The position numbers were made by a program, and so were the translations under genes. 64,000 bases of DNA from Verrucomicrobiaceae bacterium (GTDB lineage: Bacteria > Verrucomicrobiota > Verrucomicrobiia > Verrucomicrobiales > Akkermansiaceae): the NCBI GenBank assembly GCA_027491155.1, contig JAIXWR010000043.1:109356-173355 (forward strand). Reading direction: 5' to 3'. The notes below the pieces were generated by a model. The model searched no databases. It saw nothing but the letters and a program-made list of their open reading frames with translations, and had not been told where the DNA came from. Below are positions 18,442 through 25,308 of the stretch, piece by piece (within the stretch, counting starts at the first letter, position 1; each line of letters begins with the position of its first letter).

Positions 18442-18750
18442 GAAGAGCGCTGTAGCGCCCGAATGGACGTTTGAAAACCCCGTTTCCACGGTTATTCACA
18501 GGATATTCAGACGGAAGACTGACCCCGATCGACAATCTAATATTTGATTCAAACCAACGTTCCCCTGAATTTTTTGTTTCCTGCAATCCTTGGATTCAAA
18601 AGGCATTCTCGACCGATCCTCTTCCCCTACCACCCCGTCCTCCCACGCGGCCGAGGGTCGGAGACTCGGACTTCTCCCAAACTTATTCACAATCTCCAAC
18701 TTTTACCGCAATCCACTTGCATGTGCATCAAAGCTCATCAGGTTCCCGCC
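18442..18750. promoter_or_regulatory. AT-richer divergent intergenic region with two DnaA-box-like nonamers
   Basis: This gap between maf and the zinc-binding-protein gene is clearly richer in A/T than the genes around it. It must hold both divergent promoters. TTATTCACA, which fits the DnaA-box consensus TTATNCACA, occurs twice on the + strand at 18492-18500 and 18683-18691. TAATAT at 18538 is -10-like. The segment just before the + gene contains TGCATGTGCA (18719-18728), a possible operator half-pair. A small GCGCT/AGCGC hairpin is at 18446-18457. No convincing ORF is present. I could not identify a Zur box. Confidence 0.5.
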
Positions 18751-19632
18751 ATGCGCTCTCTTCTCGCAAGCATCCTTCTGACCCTCGCCGGACCGCTCGC
18801 CGCCGCGGAACTCAAGGTGGCGACCCTTCACCCGCTGATCACCGATCTTGCCAAGCAGGTCGGCGGCGAGCGGGTCGAAATCATCGATCTCATCGGCCGC
18901 AACGGCGACCCCCACCACTTCGAGCCCAGCCCGGAGGATCTCCAGCGTGCCGCCGATGCACCGCTGTATCTCGCTTCCGGCATGGGCATGGAAAGCTATC
19001 TGGATTCCCTGCGCGAGATCCTCGGCAACAAGGCGGAGATCGTGGAAGTCGGCAAGGACCTGCCGTCGATCGAAGGCAAGTGCGATCACGAAGGCCACGA
19101 CCACGGCGACCACGAACACGCGGTCGATCCTCACTGGTGGCACTCCATCGATCTTTTCCGGCGCGCCACCACGATCACCGCGGATGCCCTCGCCAAGGCC
19201 GATCCCCCCGGCGCGGAGACCTACAAGCGGAACGCCACCGCCTACCGGGCCAAGCTCGACGAACTGGAGCGCTGGACCCGCAAGGAGATTGCGCGGATCC
19301 CCCGCGACAAGCGCCACCTCGCGACCGCGCACGCCGCCTTCGGTTACTTCTGCAAGGACCACGGCTTCGAGCCCATCCCCGTCCAGGGCGTGAACCGCGA
19401 GCAGATGCCGGATCCCAAGAAGCTCGCCGCCCTGATCGCGGAGCTCAAGGAGCACCAGGTCGGCGCCATCTTCCCGGAGAAGGAGTCGAACCCGAAGATC
19501 CTCCAGGCGCTCACCAAGGACACCGGCATCCAGCTCGGCGAGGCCCTGATCGCCGACGGCTCCACCGCCGAAAGCTACGAGGCGATGATCCGGCACAACG
19601 TCAGCGCGATCGTCGCCGGCCTCGCGAAGTAA
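18751..19632 (+). CDS. Zinc/manganese ABC transporter substrate-binding protein (ZnuA-like)
   Basis: I chose ATG 18751 since it begins the signal peptide MRSLLASILLTLAGPLAAA; ATG 18721 in frame would add ten residues without improving it. The 293-aa mature-type protein follows cluster A-I binding proteins: LKVATLHPLITDLAKQVGG, the metal-ligand motif NGDPHHFEPSPEDL (H55/H56), a His/Asp-rich loop at 111-123 and the second ligand in DPHWWHSID (H128). ATAHAAFGYF and GVNREQMPDPKKL follow. The His-rich loop before the second ligand favours zinc. Its likely ATPase and permease partners are not adjacent but 27 kb away (46931-48601). Periplasmic. Confidence 0.88.
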   Translation: MRSLLASILLTLAGPLAAAELKVATLHPLITDLAKQVGGERVEIIDLIGRNGDPHHFEPSPEDLQRAADAPLYLASGMGMESYLDSLREILGNKAEIVEVGKDLPSIEGKCDHEGHDHGDHEHAVDPHWWHSIDLFRRATTITADALAKADPPGAETYKRNATAYRAKLDELERWTRKEIARIPRDKRHLATAHAAFGYFCKDHGFEPIPVQGVNREQMPDPKKLAALIAELKEHQVGAIFPEKESNPKILQALTKDTGIQLGEALIADGSTAESYEAMIRHNVSAIVAGLAK

Positions 19633-19636
19633 GCTT

Positions 19637-20041
19637 TCAATCGCCGGACTCCCACCAGAGCTCCAGTTCCTCGATCCGGATTCCTTCGGCTCCGAAGGTC
19701 GTCGCGGTCAGCAGCACCATCCGGTCGTTGCTGGCCACGCGGACCCGGTCGCCCTTTTCGGCAAACCTCGCCGCCAGGCGCTCCACCACCGCGTCGGCGG
19801 TTTCGCGGGCCTTGGAGTAAACCACCAGGATCCCGTCTTCCGTCCCGCCTTCGTAGCCGCGCTCCGTCTGCCGGCCGTCGAACACCACCACCACCTTCCA
19901 CTCACCGCGGTCGCCGATCTCGCGCAACCGCTTGACCAGCTCCATCCGCGCGATGTGGCGCTTCGGCCCCTGGTGGAGCAGGCGCAGGTCTTCCATCCCG
20001 AAGATCGCGCTGTGGCCGTCGACGATGAGAAGCTGCTCCAC
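19637..20041 (-). CDS. YacP-like NYN domain protein
   Basis: 134 aa. The NYN/PIN-like fold is shown by LLIVDGHSAIFGM at the N-terminus, VVVVFDGRQTERGYEGG, ILVVYSKARETADAVVERL and VRVASNDRMVLLTATTFGAEGI. Conserved Asp residues D8, D55 and D105 (approximate positions) match the metal-binding site of YacP/Rae1-type ribonucleases, which cut mRNA on the ribosome or act in RNA maturation. Its stop lies 4 nt from the convergent zinc-binding-protein stop. It sits downstream of the lysine-rich protein gene, but a terminator lies between them. Confidence 0.82.
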   Translation of the reverse strand: MEQLLIVDGHSAIFGMEDLRLLHQGPKRHIARMELVKRLREIGDRGEWKVVVVFDGRQTERGYEGGTEDGILVVYSKARETADAVVERLAARFAEKGDRVRVASNDRMVLLTATTFGAEGIRIEELELWWESGD

Positions 20042-20054
20042 GCGGCGAAAGAAA

Positions 20055-20086
20055 GAGGGCCGGCTGCTTCACGCAACCGGCCCCCT
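20055..20086 (-). terminator. Rho-independent terminator after the lysine-rich protein gene
   Basis: Read on the minus strand, GGGGGCCGG and CCGGCCCTC arms enclose TTGCGTGAAGCAG and are followed by TTTCTTTC. It lies 24 nt beyond the stop at 20110 and before the NYN gene. Confidence 0.75.
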
Positions 20087-20109
20087 GAAAATTCACGAAT
20101 CCTTGCCGG

Positions 20110-20394
20110 TCACTCCGCGGATTCCGGGGTCTCGGCGCTGTCCACGGTCTCCACGGCTTCCGGAGCCACGGCGTCCTCGCTCTTGGCCGCCTTCTTGGCC
20201 GGGGCCTTCTTCGCGGCCTTCTTGGCGGGGGCCTTCTTGGCCGGGGCCTTCTTCGCGGCGACGGCACCCTCGGCGGACTTCTTGGCCACGGAGCTCTTCT
20301 TCACGGCTCCGCCCAGCTTCACCTGTTCCTTCTTCCGCTTGAGGTAGAGCTTACGACGGCGACGCTTGACGATTGTTTTTGTTTGCTGGCCCAT
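20110..20394 (-). CDS. Small basic lysine/alanine-rich protein
   Basis: 94 aa from the ATG at 20394. The N-terminal 30 residues are strongly basic (MGQQTKTIVKRRRRKLYLKR, then KKEQVK), followed by a low-complexity AKKAPAKK-type stretch like eukaryotic histone H1 tails or bacterial HctA/AlgP-like proteins. The C-terminal ~28 residues are acidic (EDAVAPEAVETVDSAE). The charge pattern points to binding of nucleic acid, rRNA or DNA. I do not know a defined family beyond similar small basic proteins in Verrucomicrobia. The start was chosen because upstream residues lack composition bias and ATG 20394 fits the N-terminus of such proteins. Confidence 0.7.
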   Translation of the reverse strand: MGQQTKTIVKRRRRKLYLKRKKEQVKLGGAVKKSSVAKKSAEGAVAAKKAPAKKAPAKKAAKKAPAKKAAKSEDAVAPEAVETVDSAETPESAE

Positions 20395-20470
20395 GGTGTT
20401 GGTGGCGAGGGGTTTAATCCGCGCCCGGGACGGGTAGCAAGGGGAAATCCCCGCAATTGCCGCCACGAGG

Positions 20471-21799
20471 CTATTTCGGATCGCGATCCCCCGCCGCCGG
20501 CCGGTTCTCGGAACCCCGCGGCCCGAACCAAGCCGGCCGGGAGAAGCCCATCCGCTGGGAGCGGTAGATCCCGCGCCGCCCGCTGCAAAGGAAGGATGCC
20601 GCGCAGGCGATCCCCAGCGGCAGCGCGTATCCCGCGCCGAAAAGCTCCATGCCCATCAGCCAGCAGGCCAGCGGCGTGTTGGCGGCCCCCGCGAAGACCG
20701 CGACAAAGCCAAGTCCCGCGAACAACTCCGGCGGCGCCCCCATGACTCCGGCCAACGCGTTCCCGAGGGCCGCGCCGATGAAGAACAGGGGCGTCACTTC
20801 ACCGCCTTTGAAACCGGCCGCGACCGTGACCACCGTGAACGCGAACTTCCAAGCCCAGCTCCACGGATGGACCCGGTCGGAGGCGAACAAGGATTCCAGC
20901 GACACTGCCTCCGGATCCGGCGACCACACGCCCAGCCCGAGGTAGTCCGCCTCGCCGCAGAGGAAGAACAGCCCGATCACCGCCGCGCCGCCGAAGGCAG
21001 GCCGCAGCACCGGATTCGGCACCGCGCGCTTCAAGCCCGCCGCCAGCCGGTGGCAGGACTCCGCGAAAAGCAGGCCGATCCCGCCGAAAGCGACTCCCGC
21101 CATCGCCACCTTTCCCAGCAGGACGGGATCGAGCCCGCCCGCCGCCAACCACCCGCCTACCGTGGCGATGCCGTCGATAGGATAGTGCGCATGCCCCGCA
21201 CCCCAGGCGAGGCAGGTCCGGTCCCCGATGAACGCGGCCAGCAGGCACAGCGGCAGGGCTCGCAGCTTCGGCCGGCCCACCACCGCCACTTCCACCGCGA
21301 ACACCGCCCCGGCCAGGGGCGTGCCGAACACCGCCCCGAAACCCGCCGCCATCCCGGCCATCAGCAAGGCCTGCAACGCCGCGGCATCCAGCCGCAGATG
21401 CCGCGCCACCCCGCCGGCGATGCTTCCGCCCATCTGCACCGCCGTCCCTTCCCGCCCGGCGGATCCACCGAAGAGGTGGGTCACCAGGGTTCCGAACAGG
21501 ACCAGCGGAGCCATCCGCCGCGGCACGCCGCCGCCGGGATCGTGGATGCGGTCGAGGATCAGGTTGCTCCCCGCTTCCGAATCCCCCCCGTGCCGGTGAT
21601 ACACCCTCGCCACGGCACAGCCGGCGAGCGGCAGCAGGAAGAGCAGCCATGGATGGGCGAAGCGGACGCGGGTCACCGCCTCCAGCGCTGCCAGGAAAAA
21701 CGCGCAGGCGCTGCCGGTCAGCACCGCGGCAAGCACCGCCGCCAACACCAGCCGCCACCCGGCGGATGCCGGCGCGGGATCGGTGGACGGGGCGCTCAT
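20471..21799 (-). CDS. ClC-family channel/antiporter, probably the fluoride-exporting ClC-F type
   Basis: 442 aa from ATG 21799, with about ten hydrophobic segments. The ClC selectivity motifs are GSAGREGTAVQMGGS (the GxEGx region, with Thr where most have Pro) and GFKGGEVTPLFFIGAALGN, a form I associate with the ClC-F fluoride/proton antiporter subgroup. The Glu in GREG is the gating/proton glutamate. ClC-F proteins protect bacteria from cytoplasmic fluoride. No other transport gene adjoins it, and I found no convincing fluoride riboswitch upstream. A chloride-type ClC cannot be excluded. Inner membrane. Confidence 0.83.
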   Translation of the reverse strand: MSAPSTDPAPASAGWRLVLAAVLAAVLTGSACAFFLAALEAVTRVRFAHPWLLFLLPLAGCAVARVYHRHGGDSEAGSNLILDRIHDPGGGVPRRMAPLVLFGTLVTHLFGGSAGREGTAVQMGGSIAGGVARHLRLDAAALQALLMAGMAAGFGAVFGTPLAGAVFAVEVAVVGRPKLRALPLCLLAAFIGDRTCLAWGAGHAHYPIDGIATVGGWLAAGGLDPVLLGKVAMAGVAFGGIGLLFAESCHRLAAGLKRAVPNPVLRPAFGGAAVIGLFFLCGEADYLGLGVWSPDPEAVSLESLFASDRVHPWSWAWKFAFTVVTVAAGFKGGEVTPLFFIGAALGNALAGVMGAPPELFAGLGFVAVFAGAANTPLACWLMGMELFGAGYALPLGIACAASFLCSGRRGIYRSQRMGFSRPAWFGPRGSENRPAAGDRDPK

Positions 21800-22202
21800 C
21801 GGAAGATCGGGAAGTCCGGCCCCACAAGCAGCCGCCGGTCCAGACAAGCCGCCGCCGCCTTTCCCCGTCAAGCACCGCAAAGGATTTCGGAAATGGGTTG
21901 CCAGCCGAGGTTACCCGCCTAGAGTCACCGGCGACTGCTGTGTGCGTCCGTTCAGGTTGCGTGCCCGGACCGATGTATTAAAACGGGGAGAAAAAACCGA
22001 ATCCGAAATCATGGTCATGCCTTCTCAGGACGACCTCACCGGATCGGCACTCCCACTTGTTGAGCAACTGGAACGTGGCTCACTGCACCTAGGACGGCAC
22101 AGCGGTTTCCCCCTGTACGGATGACGGGACCGCCGCCGCCCCCGGCGGCCGACACTCCGCACTTGCACCGGCCCCGTTCCCCGCCTATCCCCCCGTCCCA
22201 CT
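21800..22202. other. Intergenic region between clc and efp
   Basis: A 403-nt divergent spacer. The left 150 nt are GC-rich leader for the clc gene. At 21976-22010 there is an A/T-rich patch (TATTAAAACGGGGAGAAAAA) that could be a -10 element and purine-rich leader reading rightward toward efp. A 37-codon frame from ATG 22011 to 22124 is open but unrecognised, and I do not call it a gene. The segment before efp is C-rich without visible structure. Confidence 0.4.
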
Positions 22203-22766
22203 ATGGCCAGCACGCCCGTCATCAACCTCCGCAAAGGACACGCCGTCCGTCACAACAACGACGTCTGCGTCGTGATCTCCCACGAACTCAAGACGCCGCC
22301 GCGCATGGCGTCCTACGTGGTGATGTCGATCCGCAGCGTCGCCAACAAGAAGGTCTCCAATCTCCGCCTCACCTCGAACGACTCGATGGAGTCCGTGCTG
22401 CTCGAGCGCATCCCTCACGAATACTCCTACAAGGATTCCGGCGGCTACCATTTCCTCAACAACGAGACCTACGACGACGTCGCCGTCCACGACGAGATCA
22501 TCGACTCCGTCCGCGACTACCTGATCGAAGGCAACACCTACACCCTGCTCTTCGCCGACGGCCTGGTCGCCGACATCGAGCTTCCGCCCTCGATGGTGAT
22601 GGTCGTCGCCGATTCGCCGGAAGGCGTGAAGGGCGATTCCGCCAGCAACGCCTACAAGTCGGCCACCATGGAGACCGGCCTCGTGGTGCAGGTGCCGCTC
22701 TTCATCAATCCGGGCGAGAAGCTCATCATCAAGACCGACGACGCGTCCTACCTCGGCCGCGCCTGA
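22203..22766 (+). CDS. efp: Elongation factor P
   Basis: 187 aa, standard EF-P length, with three beta-barrel domains: an N-terminal KOW-like domain (INLRKGHAVRHNNDVCVVISHE), the OB domain (YHFLNNETYDDVAV, PPSMVMVVADSPEGVKGDS) and the C-terminal domain (ATMETGLVVQVPLFINPGEK, ending YLGRA). EF-P relieves ribosome stalling at polyproline. The loop that carries the modified lysine in E. coli (KPGKGQA) reads KTPPRMA here, so there is no Lys34; an Arg is nearby. I recall the same loop in other Verrucomicrobia. A strong terminator follows. Confidence 0.93.
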   Translation: MASTPVINLRKGHAVRHNNDVCVVISHELKTPPRMASYVVMSIRSVANKKVSNLRLTSNDSMESVLLERIPHEYSYKDSGGYHFLNNETYDDVAVHDEIIDSVRDYLIEGNTYTLLFADGLVADIELPPSMVMVVADSPEGVKGDSASNAYKSATMETGLVVQVPLFINPGEKLIIKTDDASYLGRA

Positions 22767-22787
22767 TCGTTCCGCACCTTTTTTCCA

Positions 22788-22821
22788 AAGGCCGGACCCC
22801 GCCACGGGTCCGGCCTTTTTC
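22788..22821 (+). terminator. Rho-independent terminator after efp
   Basis: AAAGGCCGGACCC (22787-22799) pairs with GGGTCCGGCCTTT (22806-22818) around a short loop, followed by a T-run. It lies about 20 nt after the efp stop. Confidence 0.88.
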
Positions 22822-22929
22822 GTGCCGCGACCCCGCTTCCCCTCCGGATGTTTGCATTCGCCGCCCGCTTCGGTTAGGCAAGCCGGCCATGCGGACCCGC
22901 GGCGATTCCCGCCCGGCCCGGCTACCCCG

Positions 22930-24099
22930 ATGAGCTCCCGTTGCCCGCTCCTGATCGCCTCGTTCCTGGCCCCCGCCCTGCGGGCCCACGGAGAACTGCC
23001 GCCGCAGGAGTATGAATACGGCTTCCAACTCTATCAGGAGGACGACAACCGCATCCGCGTCGAGGCCGAATACCTCCGGGCGCGGATGGAACTGAACCCC
23101 GAGACCGCGATCCGCTTCCAGTATCTGCGCGATGCCGTGAGCGGCTCCTCCCCGACCGGCGCGCTTCCGGGAAGCGCCCAGCCGTTCCTTTCCCCGCTCG
23201 AGGACGTCCGGCGCGGCATCCTCGGCGCCATCTCACGACAGTTCGGCGACCACCGCGCGGAGATCGAGTTTTCCTGCAGCGAGGAAGACGACTACGTCTC
23301 CCGCGGGATCGCCCTCACCGATACCCTCGAGCTCAACCAGAAAAACACCACGCTGCGCTTCGGGCTCAATTACCTCGACGACACGGTGCTCGTCCCCGGA
23401 CTCGGCGACCGCGACAAACGGACCACCGACTTCTTCGCCGGCGTGAGCCAGTTGCTCGATGCGAACACGGTGCTCACCGCCAACCTCACCCTCGGCCACG
23501 CCCAAGGCTATCTGAACGACCCCTACAAGCTGGTCCAGCGCACCGAGTTCATCTCCCTGCCCGACGGCAGCGGCGGCACCATCGACGTGCCGGTGGTGAA
23601 GGTTTACCGCGAGAACCGCCCGGATTCCCGCTTCCGCCAGGTGCTCCAGCTCGGCGCCCGGCACTACATCGAGCCGGCCGACGCGGCGATCGATGGCATC
23701 CTGCGGCTGTCCCACGACAGTTTCGGAGTCTTCTCCCAAACCGTGCAGGTCGAATGGCGGCAGCAGATCGGCAAGAAGTTCCAGGCCGTTCCCTTCGTCC
23801 GTTACTATCACCAGAACGAGGCCGACTTCTTCACCAACACGATCGACGCCTTCCCCGGCACGCCATCCTCCAATCCCAACGGCAGCGGCCCGAACTACTC
23901 GGCGGACTACCGCTTGTCGTCCTTCGACTCCATCAGCGGCGGGCTCCGGCTGAGCTACCAGATCACCGCGAATTTCTCCGCGACCGCCGCCTACGAGCGC
24001 TACGTCATGGACGGAACCGGCGGGAACTCCGCCACCTCGCCCGACCCGGCCTACCCGGCCGCGGACATCTGGACTTTCGGAATCCAAGCGGCATTTTGA
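22930..24099 (+). CDS. DUF3570 outer-membrane beta-barrel protein
   Basis: 389 aa from ATG 22930, whose N-terminus is a signal peptide (MSSRCPLLIASFLAPALRAHG). The body is beta-rich with alternating aromatic strands and ends in a terminal aromatic residue (WTFGIQAAF), as outer-membrane barrels do. DUF3570-like elements are YQEDDNRIRVEAEYLRAR, AIRFQYLRDAVSGSSPTGALP and YHQNEADFF. The DAVSGSS segment (D68-S74) resembles the D-x-x-[ST]-G-A-[ST] FMN-attachment motif. It is the first gene of a four-gene set with apbE, DUF4266 and an Ig-like protein (gaps of 4, 6 and 5 nt). Its function in the family is undefined; a link to flavinylation is an inference. Confidence 0.75.
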   Translation: MSSRCPLLIASFLAPALRAHGELPPQEYEYGFQLYQEDDNRIRVEAEYLRARMELNPETAIRFQYLRDAVSGSSPTGALPGSAQPFLSPLEDVRRGILGAISRQFGDHRAEIEFSCSEEDDYVSRGIALTDTLELNQKNTTLRFGLNYLDDTVLVPGLGDRDKRTTDFFAGVSQLLDANTVLTANLTLGHAQGYLNDPYKLVQRTEFISLPDGSGGTIDVPVVKVYRENRPDSRFRQVLQLGARHYIEPADAAIDGILRLSHDSFGVFSQTVQVEWRQQIGKKFQAVPFVRYYHQNEADFFTNTIDAFPGTPSSNPNGSGPNYSADYRLSSFDSISGGLRLSYQITANFSATAAYERYVMDGTGGNSATSPDPAYPAADIWTFGIQAAF

Positions 24100-24103
24100 T
24101 CCG

Positions 24104-25075
24104 GTGAGCGCGCCTGCCAGCGATCCGAGCCTGTCGCCCGATCCCCAGGGGATCAGGCGCGTGGCATTCCGGGCCTTGGGGACGAACTGCTCGATCCAGT
24201 TCCGGCTCGACGACGACCGCGCCGCCCTCGAGTTCGCCGCGCGGGCGCTCGGCTGGCTCGGCGACTTTGAAGCAAAGTTCTCCCGCTACCGGCCGGACTC
24301 GATGATTTCCCGCATCAACCGCGAAGCCGGTAGCGGCTGGGTCGCGACCGATCCGGAGATGGACGCCATGCTGGATCTGGCCGAAGAGGTCCACCGCCGC
24401 AGCGATGGCATCCTCGACGCGACGCTGCTCCCCCTGGAGCAGGTTTGGGACTGGAAACAGGTGCACCTCGCGCTTCCACCGGCCGACCGCGTGCGCGAAG
24501 CTTTGGCACTGACCGGCTGGGACAAGGTCGAGCGACGCCCCGGGGCGGTCCGCCTCCCGCTTGCCGGCATGGGCCTCGATTTCGGCGGCTTCGGCAAGGA
24601 ATACGCCGTGGACAGCATCGCGTGGATGGCCCGGCAGCACGGCATCCGCGACGCGCTGGTCGATCTCGGCCGCGACCTTCATGCGCTCGGCGGAAACGGC
24701 AGGCACCCCTTCTGGCACGTCGGCATCGAGGACGGCTGCCACCCCGGCACCTGCTGGGGCGGCCTTGCCGTCAGCGACCAGGCCGTCTCTGCCTCCGGCG
24801 ACTACGCCCGTTACTTCGTCCACGACGGGGTCCGCTACGGCCACATCCTTGACCCTCGGACCGGCTGGCCGGTCGCAAACGGAATGCGCGCGGTGACCGT
24901 GATCGCCCCGACCTGCCTCGACGCCGGCATCTACAGCACCTCCGTATTTGTCCTAGGTCCCCGCGACGGTCTTCACCTTGCGTCGCTGGCCTTCGGCGTG
25001 GAAGTATGTGCGCAATCCGAGTCCGGCATCGAAACCTCCCGCGCGTTCGGCAGTTTCCTTGTCCAAGCCGCTTGA
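24104..25075 (+). CDS. apbE: FAD:protein FMN transferase (ApbE family)
   Basis: 323 aa from a GTG at 24104, 4 nt after the DUF3570 stop. ApbE transfers FMN from FAD to Thr or Ser of target proteins outside the cytoplasm. Visible blocks are FRALGTNCSIQF, FEAKFSRYRPDSMISRINR, EEVHRRSDGILDAT, the flavin-binding DFGGFGKEYAVDSI (family usual DLGGIAKGYAVD), ALVDLGRD, AVSASGDYARYF and HILDPRTGWPV. The metal region is CLDAGIYSTSVFVLG, where most members have ADALATALFVLG. No clear signal peptide is seen: the N-terminus is short and polar, so an upstream start or another export route may exist. Its genetic partners suggest a dedicated target in the same operon. Confidence 0.9.
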   Translation: MSAPASDPSLSPDPQGIRRVAFRALGTNCSIQFRLDDDRAALEFAARALGWLGDFEAKFSRYRPDSMISRINREAGSGWVATDPEMDAMLDLAEEVHRRSDGILDATLLPLEQVWDWKQVHLALPPADRVREALALTGWDKVERRPGAVRLPLAGMGLDFGGFGKEYAVDSIAWMARQHGIRDALVDLGRDLHALGGNGRHPFWHVGIEDGCHPGTCWGGLAVSDQAVSASGDYARYFVHDGVRYGHILDPRTGWPVANGMRAVTVIAPTCLDAGIYSTSVFVLGPRDGLHLASLAFGVEVCAQSESGIETSRAFGSFLVQAA

Positions 25076-25081
25076 ATCACC

Positions 25082-25303
25082 GTGAAACCCATCCTCACAC
25101 TTCTGGCCGTCGCCACCCTGCTGCCCGCCTGTTCCCCGGCCCTCGTCCGGGTGAAGCCCTACGAACGCGGCACGCTGGCACGGCCGGTCATGGCCGATAG
25201 CCTCGACCCTCTCGGCACCGCGATGACCGATCACGCCTACTATTCCCGCGAAGGCAGCTTCGGCGGCGGCGGCGTGGGCGGCGGCGGCTGCGGATGCAAT
25301 TGA
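25082..25303 (+). CDS. DUF4266 small lipoprotein
   Basis: 73 aa from GTG 25082, 6 nt after apbE. The N-terminus is a lipoprotein signal (KPILTLLAVATLLPAC, lipobox LPAC at C17). The mature part carries the family core VKPYERGTLARPVM and HAYYSREGSFGGGG. It ends in a Gly-rich tail closed by CGCN, with two cysteines in the last four residues. DUF4266 genes commonly occur beside DUF3570 and apbE, but their function is not established. The Cys pair could bind a metal or a cofactor or form a disulfide. Its stop precedes the Ig-like gene by 5 nt. Confidence 0.85.
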   Translation: MKPILTLLAVATLLPACSPALVRVKPYERGTLARPVMADSLDPLGTAMTDHAYYSREGSFGGGGVGGGGCGCN

Positions 25304-25308
25304 ACCCC

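Noticed and set aside
18700..18750. A Zur operator upstream of the zinc-binding-protein gene
   Set aside because: Only a weak TGCATGTGCA element is present; nothing resembling the A/T-rich dyads known from other phyla.
21800..21960. Possible fluoride riboswitch upstream of the ClC-F-like gene
   Set aside because: Some fragments (GGTGACTC, GGTAACC) recall it, but the conserved core and pseudoknot arrangement could not be found.
22011..22124. A 37-codon ORF starting MVMPSQDDLTGSALP between clc and efp
   Set aside because: No family match, no good ribosome-binding site at normal spacing and no sign of selection; it may be a leader peptide but cannot be supported.
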